64,000 bases of DNA from an uncultured Clostridia bacterium (lineage in GTDB: Bacteria > Bacillota > Clostridia > TANB77 > CAG-508): contig CAKOXT010000001.1 of assembly GCA_934130285.1 (NCBI GenBank), positions 186,001 to 250,000 of the forward strand, read 5' to 3'. Each line of letters opens with the position of its first letter. Positions within the stretch are counted from its first letter, which is position 1. The notes beneath the pieces were generated by a model. It ran no database searches. It was not told the origin of the DNA and was given only the letters and a program-made list of their open reading frames with translations. The position numbers and the translations under genes were made by a program. This document shows, piece after piece, positions 45,541 through 54,187 of the stretch.

Positions 45541-45640
45541 TTTGGTTAAAATTGGTTAAAAACGATACTTTTAGCAAATTGCTTTTTAACCGAAAAAATC
45601 GTATCATTAAGGTGTTAACGAAAGTTAGCACATTTTTATT
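45541..45640 (+). promoter_or_regulatory. Structured leader with a GAAA-loop hairpin before the GNAT-like gene
   Basis: GTGTTAAC-GAAA-GTTAGCAC (45612-45631) is an 8-bp stem with a GNRA tetraloop, followed by ATTTTTATTTT and then the ribosome binding site AGGAG. It looks like an attenuator. Upstream, GGTTAAAA (about 45553) can pair with TTTTTAACC (45583-45591), a possible alternative structure. A protein- or ligand-dependent switch is possible but not identified. Confidence 0.4.
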
Positions 45641-45655
45641 TTATAGGAGAATTTT

Positions 45656-46633
45656 ATGAGTAAAAAAGAAAAAGCGAAACCGCGAAAGCAGAAGTCTCTT
45701 GATGAGACCGTATTCAAAAAATATTTAAAGGAAATGGAGGAAATAAAGGAAAATTCAAATATAAAATTTAGTTTATTTCAAGCATTACCTAAAAGCAAAA
45801 TTTTAGATAGTGTTTTAAATTTGGCTTATTTTTACGACCAGAACTTTATAGGAAACAAGGATTTCATGCATATACCAGATGTTTCACAGATTTGTCAGAA
45901 CTTGGTAAAATACCCTATTATTTTGGCTTGTCAAAAAAATGAGTTTGGAGAAGAAGCGATTGTTGGAGCTACTACAATTAAAATGGAACGTAATAAAAAA
46001 ATAACTGATAATCCATTTTTCCCAACTAAAGATGAGAACATTTTATCTATCACTGGTATCTTAGCGAAACAAAATGTTTATGATGTATTTGGAAACAATG
46101 TAAGAGGAATAGGAAAACAATTATTTAAGTCAGCGATCAAAGGTGCATATGAAACAAACAAAGAGAGAAAAGTTCGTTTAATATGTGAAATTGATTGTAG
46201 AAATGTAAAAAGCTTTAGTGCTTTATGTAAGACAGTTAAATCGTTACAAGAAGAAGGTTTAGACGTGGGTGTTAACCTTGTAGGATATTATGAAATTATG
46301 AATAAAAATGGTAATTTGGAAGAAGCGCCAACATTTTTATTTGAAATAGTTTTAGAAAAAGAGAAAATAGAAAGAACGGGTAAAAATGTATTTTCATATA
46401 TTAATTTAAGTTCTACTGATTTATTTTTAAATCTAGCATATACAATTAGAAAGAATACTACTGAAAAGAAAAACTATATTAATTTAGTTGGAAAAAATTT
46501 AGTAGTATATCATGAATTAAAACCAATAGATGCATTGGAAATGACTATTGAACCAGGAACAACTGCTGATGGCAATGATAGAGTTCCAAAGATTCAACCG
46601 GTTCCAGTGGAATCTATGAGTATATCTTTATAA
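45656..46633 (+). CDS. GNAT-like protein of unknown substrate
   Basis: I do not recognise the exact family. The 325 residues begin with a Lys-rich stretch. The middle resembles a GNAT acetyltransferase: NNVRGIGKQLFKSAIKGA looks like the acetyl-CoA loop, and LICEIDCRNVKSFSALCK with VGYYEIMN like the last strands. The C-terminal third is a second mixed domain. It lies 31 bases upstream of a GshF-like ATP-grasp ligase, and such pairs can build N-acetylated short peptides. The leader contains a hairpin next to the start. Confidence 0.55.
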   Translation: MSKKEKAKPRKQKSLDETVFKKYLKEMEEIKENSNIKFSLFQALPKSKILDSVLNLAYFYDQNFIGNKDFMHIPDVSQICQNLVKYPIILACQKNEFGEEAIVGATTIKMERNKKITDNPFFPTKDENILSITGILAKQNVYDVFGNNVRGIGKQLFKSAIKGAYETNKERKVRLICEIDCRNVKSFSALCKTVKSLQEEGLDVGVNLVGYYEIMNKNGNLEEAPTFLFEIVLEKEKIERTGKNVFSYINLSSTDLFLNLAYTIRKNTTEKKNYINLVGKNLVVYHELKPIDALEMTIEPGTTADGNDRVPKIQPVPVESMSISL

Positions 46634-46664
46634 CAAATAAGAAATTTGTAGGAAGTGAGTTATT

Positions 46665-48431
46665 ATGAAAATAGAAAAATATAATATAAGTTTAGAAAGA
46701 GAATTTTTAAGAATAAATTCAAAAAATAAATTAGCTGAAACTAATTTTCCAAAGGCCTTTGGATGTAAAGAAAAAAATCAATTAATTACAGCAGATGATG
46801 AAGATGTTGTATTTAAAATTAAAACTCCAATGGAGGAAAATTTAGCTATAGCTTATGATAAATTCAATGAGATAACTAATGTTGTTATCGAGGAATTATA
46901 TAAAATAAATCAATATATGTGGCCTTTTGCTGTTTTTAAGAAAAAAGATGAAAAAATTAATTTAAAAGCTCAAATGGGAATTATATTAGATGAAGAATTC
47001 TATGATGAAATAAGAGAAAAAGATTTCTTGCCAGATGATATTGAAGAAGCTAATGAAAAGATCAAGGAAGAGTTTGAACGTAAATTAGAGATTATTCAAC
47101 CTTTATATGGAAAATGTAAAGTTATTGCAGGAAAGAACAAATTGAGAATTTCATCAATAGGAATTAATTATCAATCAAAATGTGGTTTATCTGAAGCTGA
47201 TGCGATGTTTTTATTAACATTCATTTTTGGATGCTTAGGAAATGATGAATCAAAGAACTTAAAAGAAGAAATTAAATATTTATATAAAATCGAGAAAAAA
47301 TATAATCTAAAGACTAGAGTGGGTATAGAATCTATTGAAGCCGAAGTTAAATCAGGTTTACATAGATTTGATGAAGAGTCATTAACTGATGAAAGAGTAG
47401 AAGAAATTTTAAGTCAATATACTAATGAAGGACATAATGCTAGATATTGCCTTCAAAATTATAAAAAATTAGTTAGTGAATCAGTAGTTTTAATAAAAGA
47501 TGCCATTGCTAATGGTGTTGATTATGAAGTATTAAATGAATTAAAGAGTATAGTTCAATTTTACTATAAGGATAGAGAAGAGTTTGTAATTGAAGGAAAC
47601 AAGACTGATAAAGATACTTATATTTTCCCTATTATTACTGATGACAAGTTTACTTCAAAACAAATAATGAAAGAGCATGGATTAAATGTTCCAAATGCTA
47701 TTTTATTAAATAGAAGTATGAATGCTCAAGATAGAGAGGAATTGTTAAAAGAATTTTATAATCATTCATTGGTTGTAAAACCTAGAAATACAAACTATGG
47801 TACAGGTATTACTGTATTTGCTAAAAGTGCTTCAAAAGCTCAAATTACAAATGCTGTTGATTATGCATTTAAATTTGATGAAAACGTTTTAATTGAACAA
47901 TATGTAAAAGGAATGGAATATCGTTTCTTAGTTGTAAATGGAAAATGCTTAAGCGTTGCTCATAGAAGGGCTGCTAGTGTAGTTGGAAATGGAAAAAATA
48001 CAATTAGGGAATTAATTGAAGCTAAAAATAAAGAACCTTGGCACTATTTAACAGGAACTCCAGTTAAAATGGATGAACCAGTTGTTGAATATTTAAAAGT
48101 TCAAGGATATGATTATGAAACAGTTTTACCAGCAGGAAAAAGAGTTTTCTTAAGAACAAATTCAAACTGTTCAACTGGTGGTGAGAGTGTTGATATGACT
48201 GAAATTATGCCAACATATTTCAAAAAGGTAGCGGAAAAGGCTTCTCGTGCATTTGATGCTAAGATTTGTGGTGTTGATATAATTATAGAAGATTTAGACA
48301 AAGAAAATTATTCAATTATTGAAATTAACGATAATCCGGGTTATTCAATAAATGAATGGCCATATGAAGGTAAAGGGGAAAAAATTGGTGTTGCAATACT
48401 AAAATTGTTGAACCTTTTACCAGAAGAATAA
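46665..48431 (+). CDS. GshF-like glutamate-cysteine ligase / ATP-grasp fusion, divergent
   Basis: GshF makes glutathione with a GshA-like N-terminal domain and a C-terminal ATP-grasp. Here the N-terminus (SLEREFLRINSKNKLAETNF) is GshA-like, but the metal-site segment reads VVFKIKTP where GshA has a Glu-containing LEFITP-type sequence. The ATP-grasp half (about 320-588) is well conserved: VVKPRNTNYGTGITVF, EQYVKGMEYRFLVVNGK, RAASVVGNGKNTIREL and EINDNPGY. Total length is 588 against about 750 in GshF. It may therefore make another amino-acid conjugate. It probably works with the GNAT-like protein upstream. Confidence 0.7.
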   Translation: MKIEKYNISLEREFLRINSKNKLAETNFPKAFGCKEKNQLITADDEDVVFKIKTPMEENLAIAYDKFNEITNVVIEELYKINQYMWPFAVFKKKDEKINLKAQMGIILDEEFYDEIREKDFLPDDIEEANEKIKEEFERKLEIIQPLYGKCKVIAGKNKLRISSIGINYQSKCGLSEADAMFLLTFIFGCLGNDESKNLKEEIKYLYKIEKKYNLKTRVGIESIEAEVKSGLHRFDEESLTDERVEEILSQYTNEGHNARYCLQNYKKLVSESVVLIKDAIANGVDYEVLNELKSIVQFYYKDREEFVIEGNKTDKDTYIFPIITDDKFTSKQIMKEHGLNVPNAILLNRSMNAQDREELLKEFYNHSLVVKPRNTNYGTGITVFAKSASKAQITNAVDYAFKFDENVLIEQYVKGMEYRFLVVNGKCLSVAHRRAASVVGNGKNTIRELIEAKNKEPWHYLTGTPVKMDEPVVEYLKVQGYDYETVLPAGKRVFLRTNSNCSTGGESVDMTEIMPTYFKKVAEKASRAFDAKICGVDIIIEDLDKENYSIIEINDNPGYSINEWPYEGKGEKIGVAILKLLNLLPEE

Positions 48432-48471
48432 TTAAATAGCTATTATAAAATCAGGCGATTTTTTAATATAG

Positions 48472-48513
48472 AAAAAGTCCGTAGTACAGATATTGTTGTG
48501 CTATGGACTTTTT
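48472..48513 (+). terminator. Terminator after the GshF-like gene
   Basis: AAAAAGTCC and GGACTTTTT form the base of a long imperfect hairpin, continued by GTAGTACA against TGTGCTAT. Confidence 0.8.
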
Positions 48514-48647
48514 ATGTTTTACTGAATTTTGCCTTTTATATAAAAATATTTGTTAGCTTTTTTTAAAAATGTATGAATAGTTATTCAAAATAAAAACTAC
48601 AATAATGATTTGTTAGTGCACTCGGTGTTTTGTTTTTAATAAAGAAT

Positions 48648-48671
48648 GCCTCCCAGTTATTACTGAGAGGC
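48648..48671 (-). terminator. Probable terminator after the RelA-like gene
   Basis: GCCTCCCAGT and ACTGAGAGGC form a 10-bp stem with one mismatch and a TTAT loop, about 55 bases after the minus-strand stop. The following T tract is short. Confidence 0.55.
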
Positions 48672-48725
48672 AAGTTTTGAATTCTAAGTGAATTCATGCG
48701 GATGTGAGACATATTTGGACTATTA

Positions 48726-49829
48726 CTATGATATCGGATTCATGCGGCGGCAGGCAAATGCTTTCGCATGATGAATGCCATCTTGATCGTTATGGACATT
48801 CTTGTAATTGTTGAAAAAGCGAACGTTTGCTTTTTCCTGTTCTTCTTCACTTAATGTGAAGATTTTTCTGTATTGCTTTACACGGTCCTTATGAACATCG
48901 TGCGAAGCATTTATGTTGTTCTCGGCGTGATTGTCCATCTTCCATGTTCTGAACTGAAATTCAATTTTCACGCCAGCAAGCTCAGGTGAGTTTGCACTCA
49001 ATGCTAAGATTGCGTGAATTGATTGATATCCGTTCTTTTTAGGAAGTAGATAGTTCTTAACGATACCTAATAGAGGCTTAAGAACTTCAAGATCTTCCCG
49101 AGTTGGAAGTTCAATCTCCGGGAATTGAGAAGGATCAAAATCTTCCGGATTGTCCTTCCTTGTGACCGGAATGAGCTCAAATGGCAGGGAAAGCACATAC
49201 TTTATGATTGCCTTCTGGAGCTCATTAAAGTTTTGTTCGGCATACGTGACGAATGCCTTTCTGTCTGGATGATTTGGTTTGCAAAGAATATTGATAATCT
49301 TTACAGTTAGAATGCACAAATCATGAATTTCTTCGTGATTTATTATTCTGATGCCAAAAAGATCCATAAGCGGGCTGATGTCATCTGCATCTGCTAAACT
49401 TAATGCTTTAGCCAACTCGCTTTCAACAGATTTTCGGCGAGCAGTAGTTTCAACATCGATGTTCATGTTACGCTCTCTGTTTAACCATCTTACGATGTAT
49501 AAGCACACCCGTTGAATGGCTTCAGTAAGTTCCGTAACATCAAACGTAGATTCCCTTGCTTTAATGCAGCTGTCAAGCTTATCTTTAAAGCAGTTGAGAA
49601 TCGCCTGATCTTGATCACATGTGGTTGTGATCTCGTCAGTTTTTTCACGCAAGTGCCTTTCTACTTGCACTCCGTTGATGTTGACAAGATGCGTTGCCAG
49701 TACATAGGCGAGGTGAATAGCTTCGGCAAGTTCTTGTGTCATATTCAATCCTTTCTGATTTTTATTTTCACTTTCTAACTTGCTTTCGGTTTCCACTTCA
49801 GCCAAAAAATCTTCTTTTTCTCTTTTCAT
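48726..49829 (-). CDS. Orphan RelA/SpoT-type (p)ppGpp synthetase domain protein
   Basis: AGGAGGT lies just before the ATG complementary to 49827-49829, giving 367 residues. The synthetase domain shows all expected motifs in order: RRKSVESELAK (about 131-141), LMDLFGIRII (154-163), KKNGYQSIHAIL (264-274) and IEFQFRTWKMDNHAE (289-303). About 100 residues separate the second and third motif, more than usual. There is no HD hydrolase, TGS or ACT domain, so it is a small alarmone synthetase type. The N-terminal 120 residues are helical and unassigned. The gene is clearly GC-richer than its neighbours, on the opposite strand, and has no partner; it was probably acquired. Confidence 0.8.
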   Translation of the reverse strand: MKREKEDFLAEVETESKLESENKNQKGLNMTQELAEAIHLAYVLATHLVNINGVQVERHLREKTDEITTTCDQDQAILNCFKDKLDSCIKARESTFDVTELTEAIQRVCLYIVRWLNRERNMNIDVETTARRKSVESELAKALSLADADDISPLMDLFGIRIINHEEIHDLCILTVKIINILCKPNHPDRKAFVTYAEQNFNELQKAIIKYVLSLPFELIPVTRKDNPEDFDPSQFPEIELPTREDLEVLKPLLGIVKNYLLPKKNGYQSIHAILALSANSPELAGVKIEFQFRTWKMDNHAENNINASHDVHKDRVKQYRKIFTLSEEEQEKANVRFFNNYKNVHNDQDGIHHAKAFACRRMNPIS

Positions 49830-49895
49830 AAAGAGACCTCCTGTATTTACGCTATGGTGTCCATGTCTCACATATAGATAAAAATCTACATTAAT

Positions 49896-49924
49896 ATTAT
49901 AACACAAAACTTCTGAAAAGCCAA
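49896..49924 (-). promoter_or_regulatory. Promoter of the RelA-like gene
   Basis: On the minus strand TTGGCT and TATAAT are 17 bases apart, and TGT before the -10 also makes it an extended -10. Confidence 0.65.
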
Positions 49925-49983
49925 TAGCTGTAAGAAAAACAGAAGATCAATTAGAATTTAAAATAATATTTTAAGAAAAAGTA

Positions 49984-50031
49984 TTGAAAATAAAATATGA
50001 ATATGATATATAAAAATAGGAACTATTCCTA
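49984..50031 (+). promoter_or_regulatory. perR-rubrerythrin promoter with Fur-family box
   Basis: TTGAAA (49984-49989) and TATATA (50007-50012) are 17 bases apart. TAGGAAC-T-ATTCCTA (50017-50031) is a 7-1-7 inverted repeat over the start of transcription, the layout of PerR/Fur boxes. Confidence 0.7.
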
Positions 50032-50047
50032 ATTTAAGGAGAGGATT

Positions 50048-50434
50048 ATGGAGAATTATTCGAAACAAAGGGAGGAAATATTAGATGTCCTTAAGGATAG
50101 CTATGATCATCCAACTGCTGAAGAAATTTATAATAGAGTAAAACAAAAAAATTCTACTTCGAGTAGAGGAACGGTTTATAGAAATTTGAAATTATTAGTA
50201 GATAAAAATGCTATATTAAAAATTTCTATGTCTGGCGCTCCAGATAGATATGATTTTGTTAGAAAACAACATAGTCATTTTATTTGTGTGAAGTGCAATA
50301 GAGTTTTTGATTTTGAATATGATTTTAAATCAAAAAATCTTGAAAAGAAATTAGAAGCTGATGCGTATTCAATTAATGAAAATAGTTTTACTGTTTCTGG
50401 AATATGTAAAGAATGCTTTAATAAAAAAATATAG
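50048..50434 (+). CDS. perR: PerR-like Fur-family peroxide regulator
   Basis: The 128 residues have the Fur-type winged helix (PTAEEIYNRVK, SRGTVYRNLKLLV) and the dimer domain with the metal residues PDRYDF, KQHSHFICVKC and a second GICKEC zinc pair. The Asp in DRYDF and the two His in HSH match the PerR regulatory site, and rubrerythrin, a peroxide-reducing enzyme, follows directly, so PerR is preferred over Fur or Zur. The 7-1-7 box in the promoter indicates autoregulation. Confidence 0.85.
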   Translation: MENYSKQREEILDVLKDSYDHPTAEEIYNRVKQKNSTSSRGTVYRNLKLLVDKNAILKISMSGAPDRYDFVRKQHSHFICVKCNRVFDFEYDFKSKNLEKKLEADAYSINENSFTVSGICKECFNKKI

Positions 50435-50446
50435 GAGGTTATTAAA

Positions 50447-50986
50447 ATGGAATTAAAAGGATCTAAAACAGAAAAAAATTTAATGGAGGCTTTTGCTGGT
50501 GAATCACAAGCTAGAAATAAATATACTTATTTTGCAAGTAAAGCTAAAAAAGAAGGATATGAGCAAATTGCTGCTATCTTTCAAGAAACAGCTGATAATG
50601 AAAAAGAACACGCTAAATTATGGTTTAAATTATTAAATGGAGGAGATGTTCCTTCAACAGAAGAAAATTTACTTGCTGCAGCTCAAGGTGAAAATTTTGA
50701 ATGGACAGATATGTATGAAAGAATGGCTGCTGAGGCAAAAGAAGAGGGCTTTGATAGAATCGCTTATTTATTTACTGAAGTTGGAAAAATAGAAAAAGAA
50801 CATGAAGAAAGATATAGAAAACTTTTAGAAAATGTTAAGGATGGAAAAGTTTTTGAAGCAGGAGAAGTTAAAATCTGGAAATGCAGAAACTGTGGTCATA
50901 TTGTAGTTGGAACAAAGGTTCCAGAAGTTTGCCCTGTATGTTCTCATCCAAAATCTTTCTTTGAAATAAAAGCTGAGAATTATTAA
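50447..50986 (+). CDS. Rubrerythrin
   Basis: Rubrerythrin reduces hydrogen peroxide in anaerobes. The 179 residues have a ferritin-like di-iron domain (FAGESQARNKYTYFA, ETADNEKEHAKLWFKLL, AEAKEEGFDRIAYLF, EKEHEERYRKLL) and a C-terminal rubredoxin domain with CRNC and CPVC. The gene is 12 bases after perR, so both are induced together by peroxide or oxygen. This agrees with an anaerobic lifestyle. Confidence 0.96.
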   Translation: MELKGSKTEKNLMEAFAGESQARNKYTYFASKAKKEGYEQIAAIFQETADNEKEHAKLWFKLLNGGDVPSTEENLLAAAQGENFEWTDMYERMAAEAKEEGFDRIAYLFTEVGKIEKEHEERYRKLLENVKDGKVFEAGEVKIWKCRNCGHIVVGTKVPEVCPVCSHPKSFFEIKAENY

Positions 50987-51020
50987 TGATTAGATAATTT
51001 TACTTAAATTATTTGTACTG

Positions 51021-51057
51021 AAAGTACTTACAACAAAGAAGTTGTAGGTGCTTTTTT
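51021..51057 (+). terminator. Terminator after rubrerythrin
   Basis: AAAGTACTTACAAC pairs with GTTGTAGGTGCTTT over 14 bp including two G-U pairs, followed by T. Confidence 0.85.
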
Positions 51058-51204
51058 ACTGTAAAAATGAATAATTTTCTTGTTATATTAAATTAAAATG
51101 ATATGTACAGAAATTTATTTTTAAATTTTATGTGAAAATTATAGATGCTTTAAAAAGCATATGATATTATATAAAAAATAATTTTATATAATTAAGGAGC
51201 GAAT

Positions 51205-51828
51205 ATGGAGAAAGAGAAAAAAACACAACAATGTAATGAATTGAAGAATAATAATGAGGTAACGCTAAAAATAAAAGGCAATATAGATGAATTTAAAAAA
51301 GTTTTAAAAGAAAAAGGTTATGTTGAAATTGAACATTTTATTTTATATGATACTTTTATGATTCCTGAATCTTTAGAAATTGAAAAATTATCTACAAGAG
51401 AGATTATTTCAAAAGCTATAATTATTAGAAAAGTGGAAGATATAGCTAATAATGAAATTAGAAGAGATGTTTCTTATAAGATGAAGAAATTCAATGATAA
51501 AGGTGAGATATTAGAGCAAAAGAGGACTAGTCTAAAAGTGTTTGATTGTGAGGAAGCTCAAAATTTTATGCAAGTAATCGGATATAAAAAGTTAATGAGT
51601 ATAACTGAAGAAGATTATGGTTATAAAAGAGATGAAATAATTATAACGACTAAGGACGTAAAGAATGGCGATAAAATGATTGAAATGGAAACACAGTTAG
51701 ATAATGAAGAACTAAATACAATTGAAAAATTGATAGAAAAACTTAAGGTAGAAGACTTACCTCTAAATTTTGAAGATTGTTTTGTAAAAAAAGCTGAAGT
51801 GGAATTGAATAAGATATTAGGAAGATGA
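51205..51828 (+). CDS. CYTH-like domain protein
   Basis: The 207 residues resemble the CYTH tunnel fold of triphosphatases and class IV adenylate cyclases: an early strand with NEVTLKIKG in place of the usual ExExK, repeated charged strands such as AIIIRKVED and VSYKMKKF, and a late DKMIEMETQL. The first motif has only part of the acidic residues, so the reaction is uncertain (triphosphate hydrolysis or mere binding). AAGGAG lies before the ATG. It is a single-gene unit with terminators on both sides. Confidence 0.65.
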   Translation: MEKEKKTQQCNELKNNNEVTLKIKGNIDEFKKVLKEKGYVEIEHFILYDTFMIPESLEIEKLSTREIISKAIIIRKVEDIANNEIRRDVSYKMKKFNDKGEILEQKRTSLKVFDCEEAQNFMQVIGYKKLMSITEEDYGYKRDEIIITTKDVKNGDKMIEMETQLDNEELNTIEKLIEKLKVEDLPLNFEDCFVKKAEVELNKILGR

Positions 51829-51922
51829 TTATATTGAAATTGTTAGAACTATGTATGGAAGAATAAATTAGATTATAATATTTGTAGTGATAACCTATAA
51901 TTTTATGCAAAGAAAAGTTATG

Positions 51923-51957
51923 AATACTAGCTATAAAAGGCTAGTATTTTGCTTTTT
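51923..51957 (+). terminator. Terminator after the CYTH gene
   Basis: AATACTAGC pairs with GCTAGTATT around an eight-base loop, followed by TTGCTTTTT. Confidence 0.75.
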
Positions 51958-51998
51958 GTTGTAATTTTGCATTTGGTGTTTAAATATATGGGATAATT

Positions 51999-52007
51999 TG
52001 ATATAAT
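51999..52007 (+). promoter_or_regulatory. Extended -10 promoter of uvrB
   Basis: TGATATAAT lies 42 bases before the start at 52049. No SOS box is recognised nearby. Confidence 0.5.
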
Positions 52008-52048
52008 ACATAAGATTGATAAAGAGATGGAGAAGTATTGGAGGAGTT

Positions 52049-54022
52049 ATGTTTAAAATACATTCAGAATTTAAACCAACTGGGGATCAACCTCAAGCAA
52101 TAGAATATTTATCAAAGGGAATAGAGCAAGGAAAAAAGTTTCAAACATTATTAGGTGTTACGGGATCTGGTAAAACTTTTACAATGGCTAATATAATTGA
52201 AAAAACACAACGACCTACACTTATTTTAGCTCATAATAAAACTTTGGCTGGTCAATTATATTCCGAATTTAAAGAGTTTTTTCCAGAAAACCATGTTGAA
52301 TATTTTGTAAGTTATTATGATTATTATCAACCAGAAGCATATATTGCATCTTCTGATACATATATAGAAAAAGATGCTTCTATTAATGACGAAATAGATA
52401 AGCTTAGACATTCAGCTACAGCATCTTTATTTGAAACAAGAGATGTTATTGTCGTTGCATCTGTTTCTTGTATATATGGTTTGGGTGATCCGATTGATTA
52501 TGAGAATATGATTGTTTCATTAAGACCTGGAATGCAAAAAGAAAGAAACGAAGTTATGAAAAAACTTGTTAATATGCAGTATACTCGTAATGAAATGGAT
52601 TTTAAAAGAGGAACTTTTAGAGCTAAAGGCGATATTTTGGAAATTTATCCTTCAAACCAAGAAGAATCTGCGATACGTGTTGAGTTTTGGGGTGATGAGA
52701 TAGAAAAGATTAGTGAAATAAATCCTTTAAGTGGAAAGAAAATTGCTACAAGAGAACATGTTATGATAGTTCCTAATTCACATTATGTTACTAGTAAAGA
52801 TAAGCTTGAGAGAGCTATTGGCACGATTGAAAAAGAAATGGAAGAAAGAGTTCAATGGTTTAAAGATCATAATAAATTAATAGAAGCTCAGAGAATTGAG
52901 GAAAGAACGAATTTTGATATTGAAATGCTTAAAGAGACCGGGTTTTGTCAAGGAATCGAAAATTATTCTAGACATATAAGTGGTAGGGATGCAGGTAGTC
53001 CACCATTTACTTTGTTTGATTATTTTCCAAATGACTTTTTACTAATGATTGATGAATCACATGCTACAATTCCTCAAGTTAGAGCTATGTATAATGGAGA
53101 TAAGGCAAGAAAAGATTCACTTGTAAATTATGGCTTTAGATTGCCTTCAGCTTATGATAATAGGCCTTTGAAGTTTGAGGAATTTGAGGAAAGAATTAAT
53201 CAATGCGTATTTGTTAGTGCTACGCCATCTGATTATGAAAAAGAACATTCTGGAAGTAATGTTGTTGAACAGATTATTCGTCCTACTGGTCTTTTGGATC
53301 CTAAGATTGAAGTAAAACCTGTTGAGAATCAAATAGATGATTTGATAACGCAAATAAATGAACGTGTTGAAAAACAAGAGAGAGTTTTGGTTACAACATT
53401 GACTAAGAAAATGGCTGAAGATTTGACTGCTTATTTAAGAAATATTGGAATTCGTGTTCGTTATATGCATTCTGAAATTAAGGCTTTGGAGAGAATGGAG
53501 ATTATTAGAGATTTGCGTATAGGTGAATTTGATGTTTTGGTTGGTATAAACCTTTTAAGAGAAGGATTGGATATTCCAGAAGTGTCATTAGTTGCTATAT
53601 TAGATGCTGATAAGGAAGGATTTTTACGTTCAGAAAGGTCTTTAATTCAAACTATTGGACGTGCTGCCAGAAATACAGAAGGTAAGGTTATTATGTATGC
53701 TGATGAACTTACAGATTCAATGGAAAAAGCTATATCAGAGACTAACAGAAGACGTAAAATTCAGGAAGAATATAATAAGGAACATGGAATTACACCAAAG
53801 ACTATTAAAAAGTCTGTAAGAGATATTATCAAGGCATCTATTGTTGAAGATATTTCATCTGAGTATAAGATTGATAAGAATGAGTCACCAGAAGACATTA
53901 TTAATAGATTAACTGATGAGATGTTGAGTGCGGCACAAGCTATGGAATTTGAAAAAGCGGCAGAGTTACGTGACAAGATAAAAGAGTTAGAAAAGTTTGT
54001 TGGTGATGATAAGAAAAAATAA
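52049..54022 (+). CDS. uvrB: UvrB, excinuclease ABC subunit B
   Basis: UvrB verifies DNA damage after loading by UvrA and recruits UvrC. The ATG at 52049 follows GGAGGAG directly, giving 657 residues as in other bacteria. LGVTGSGKT (about 35-43) is Walker A; the beta-hairpin region YYDYYQPEAYI, the helicase motifs FVSATPSDYE, INLLREGLDIPEVSLV and QTIGRAARN, and the C-terminal UVR motif AMEFEKAAELRDKIKEL follow. uvrA is on the same strand 1.3 kb on, past two minus-strand genes. Confidence 0.97.
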   Translation: MFKIHSEFKPTGDQPQAIEYLSKGIEQGKKFQTLLGVTGSGKTFTMANIIEKTQRPTLILAHNKTLAGQLYSEFKEFFPENHVEYFVSYYDYYQPEAYIASSDTYIEKDASINDEIDKLRHSATASLFETRDVIVVASVSCIYGLGDPIDYENMIVSLRPGMQKERNEVMKKLVNMQYTRNEMDFKRGTFRAKGDILEIYPSNQEESAIRVEFWGDEIEKISEINPLSGKKIATREHVMIVPNSHYVTSKDKLERAIGTIEKEMEERVQWFKDHNKLIEAQRIEERTNFDIEMLKETGFCQGIENYSRHISGRDAGSPPFTLFDYFPNDFLLMIDESHATIPQVRAMYNGDKARKDSLVNYGFRLPSAYDNRPLKFEEFEERINQCVFVSATPSDYEKEHSGSNVVEQIIRPTGLLDPKIEVKPVENQIDDLITQINERVEKQERVLVTTLTKKMAEDLTAYLRNIGIRVRYMHSEIKALERMEIIRDLRIGEFDVLVGINLLREGLDIPEVSLVAILDADKEGFLRSERSLIQTIGRAARNTEGKVIMYADELTDSMEKAISETNRRRKIQEEYNKEHGITPKTIKKSVRDIIKASIVEDISSEYKIDKNESPEDIINRLTDEMLSAAQAMEFEKAAELRDKIKELEKFVGDDKKK

Positions 54023-54133
54023 TAGATATGTATAAAAATATTTGAAAAGATTTGGAGTATATATTTATTAAAATTTAAGAATTTACAATATAAAATAACT
54101 ATTCTTCAATATAGTTGGTGAGGGATTGTTATA

Positions 54134-54163
54134 TAAAAAAAGGGAGGACAATTGCGTCCTCCT
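54134..54163 (-). terminator. Terminator of the minus-strand orphan at 54188
   Basis: GGAGGAC pairs with GTCCTCC around a six-base loop, with a run of seven T on the minus strand. It may also stop uvrB transcripts. Confidence 0.8.
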
Positions 54164-54187
54164 TTTGCCACGACTAAAAAATGATTA

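Noticed and set aside
51999..52048. SOS (LexA) box before uvrB or uvrA
   Set aside because: No CGAAC-N4-GTTCG-like palindrome is visible upstream of either gene.
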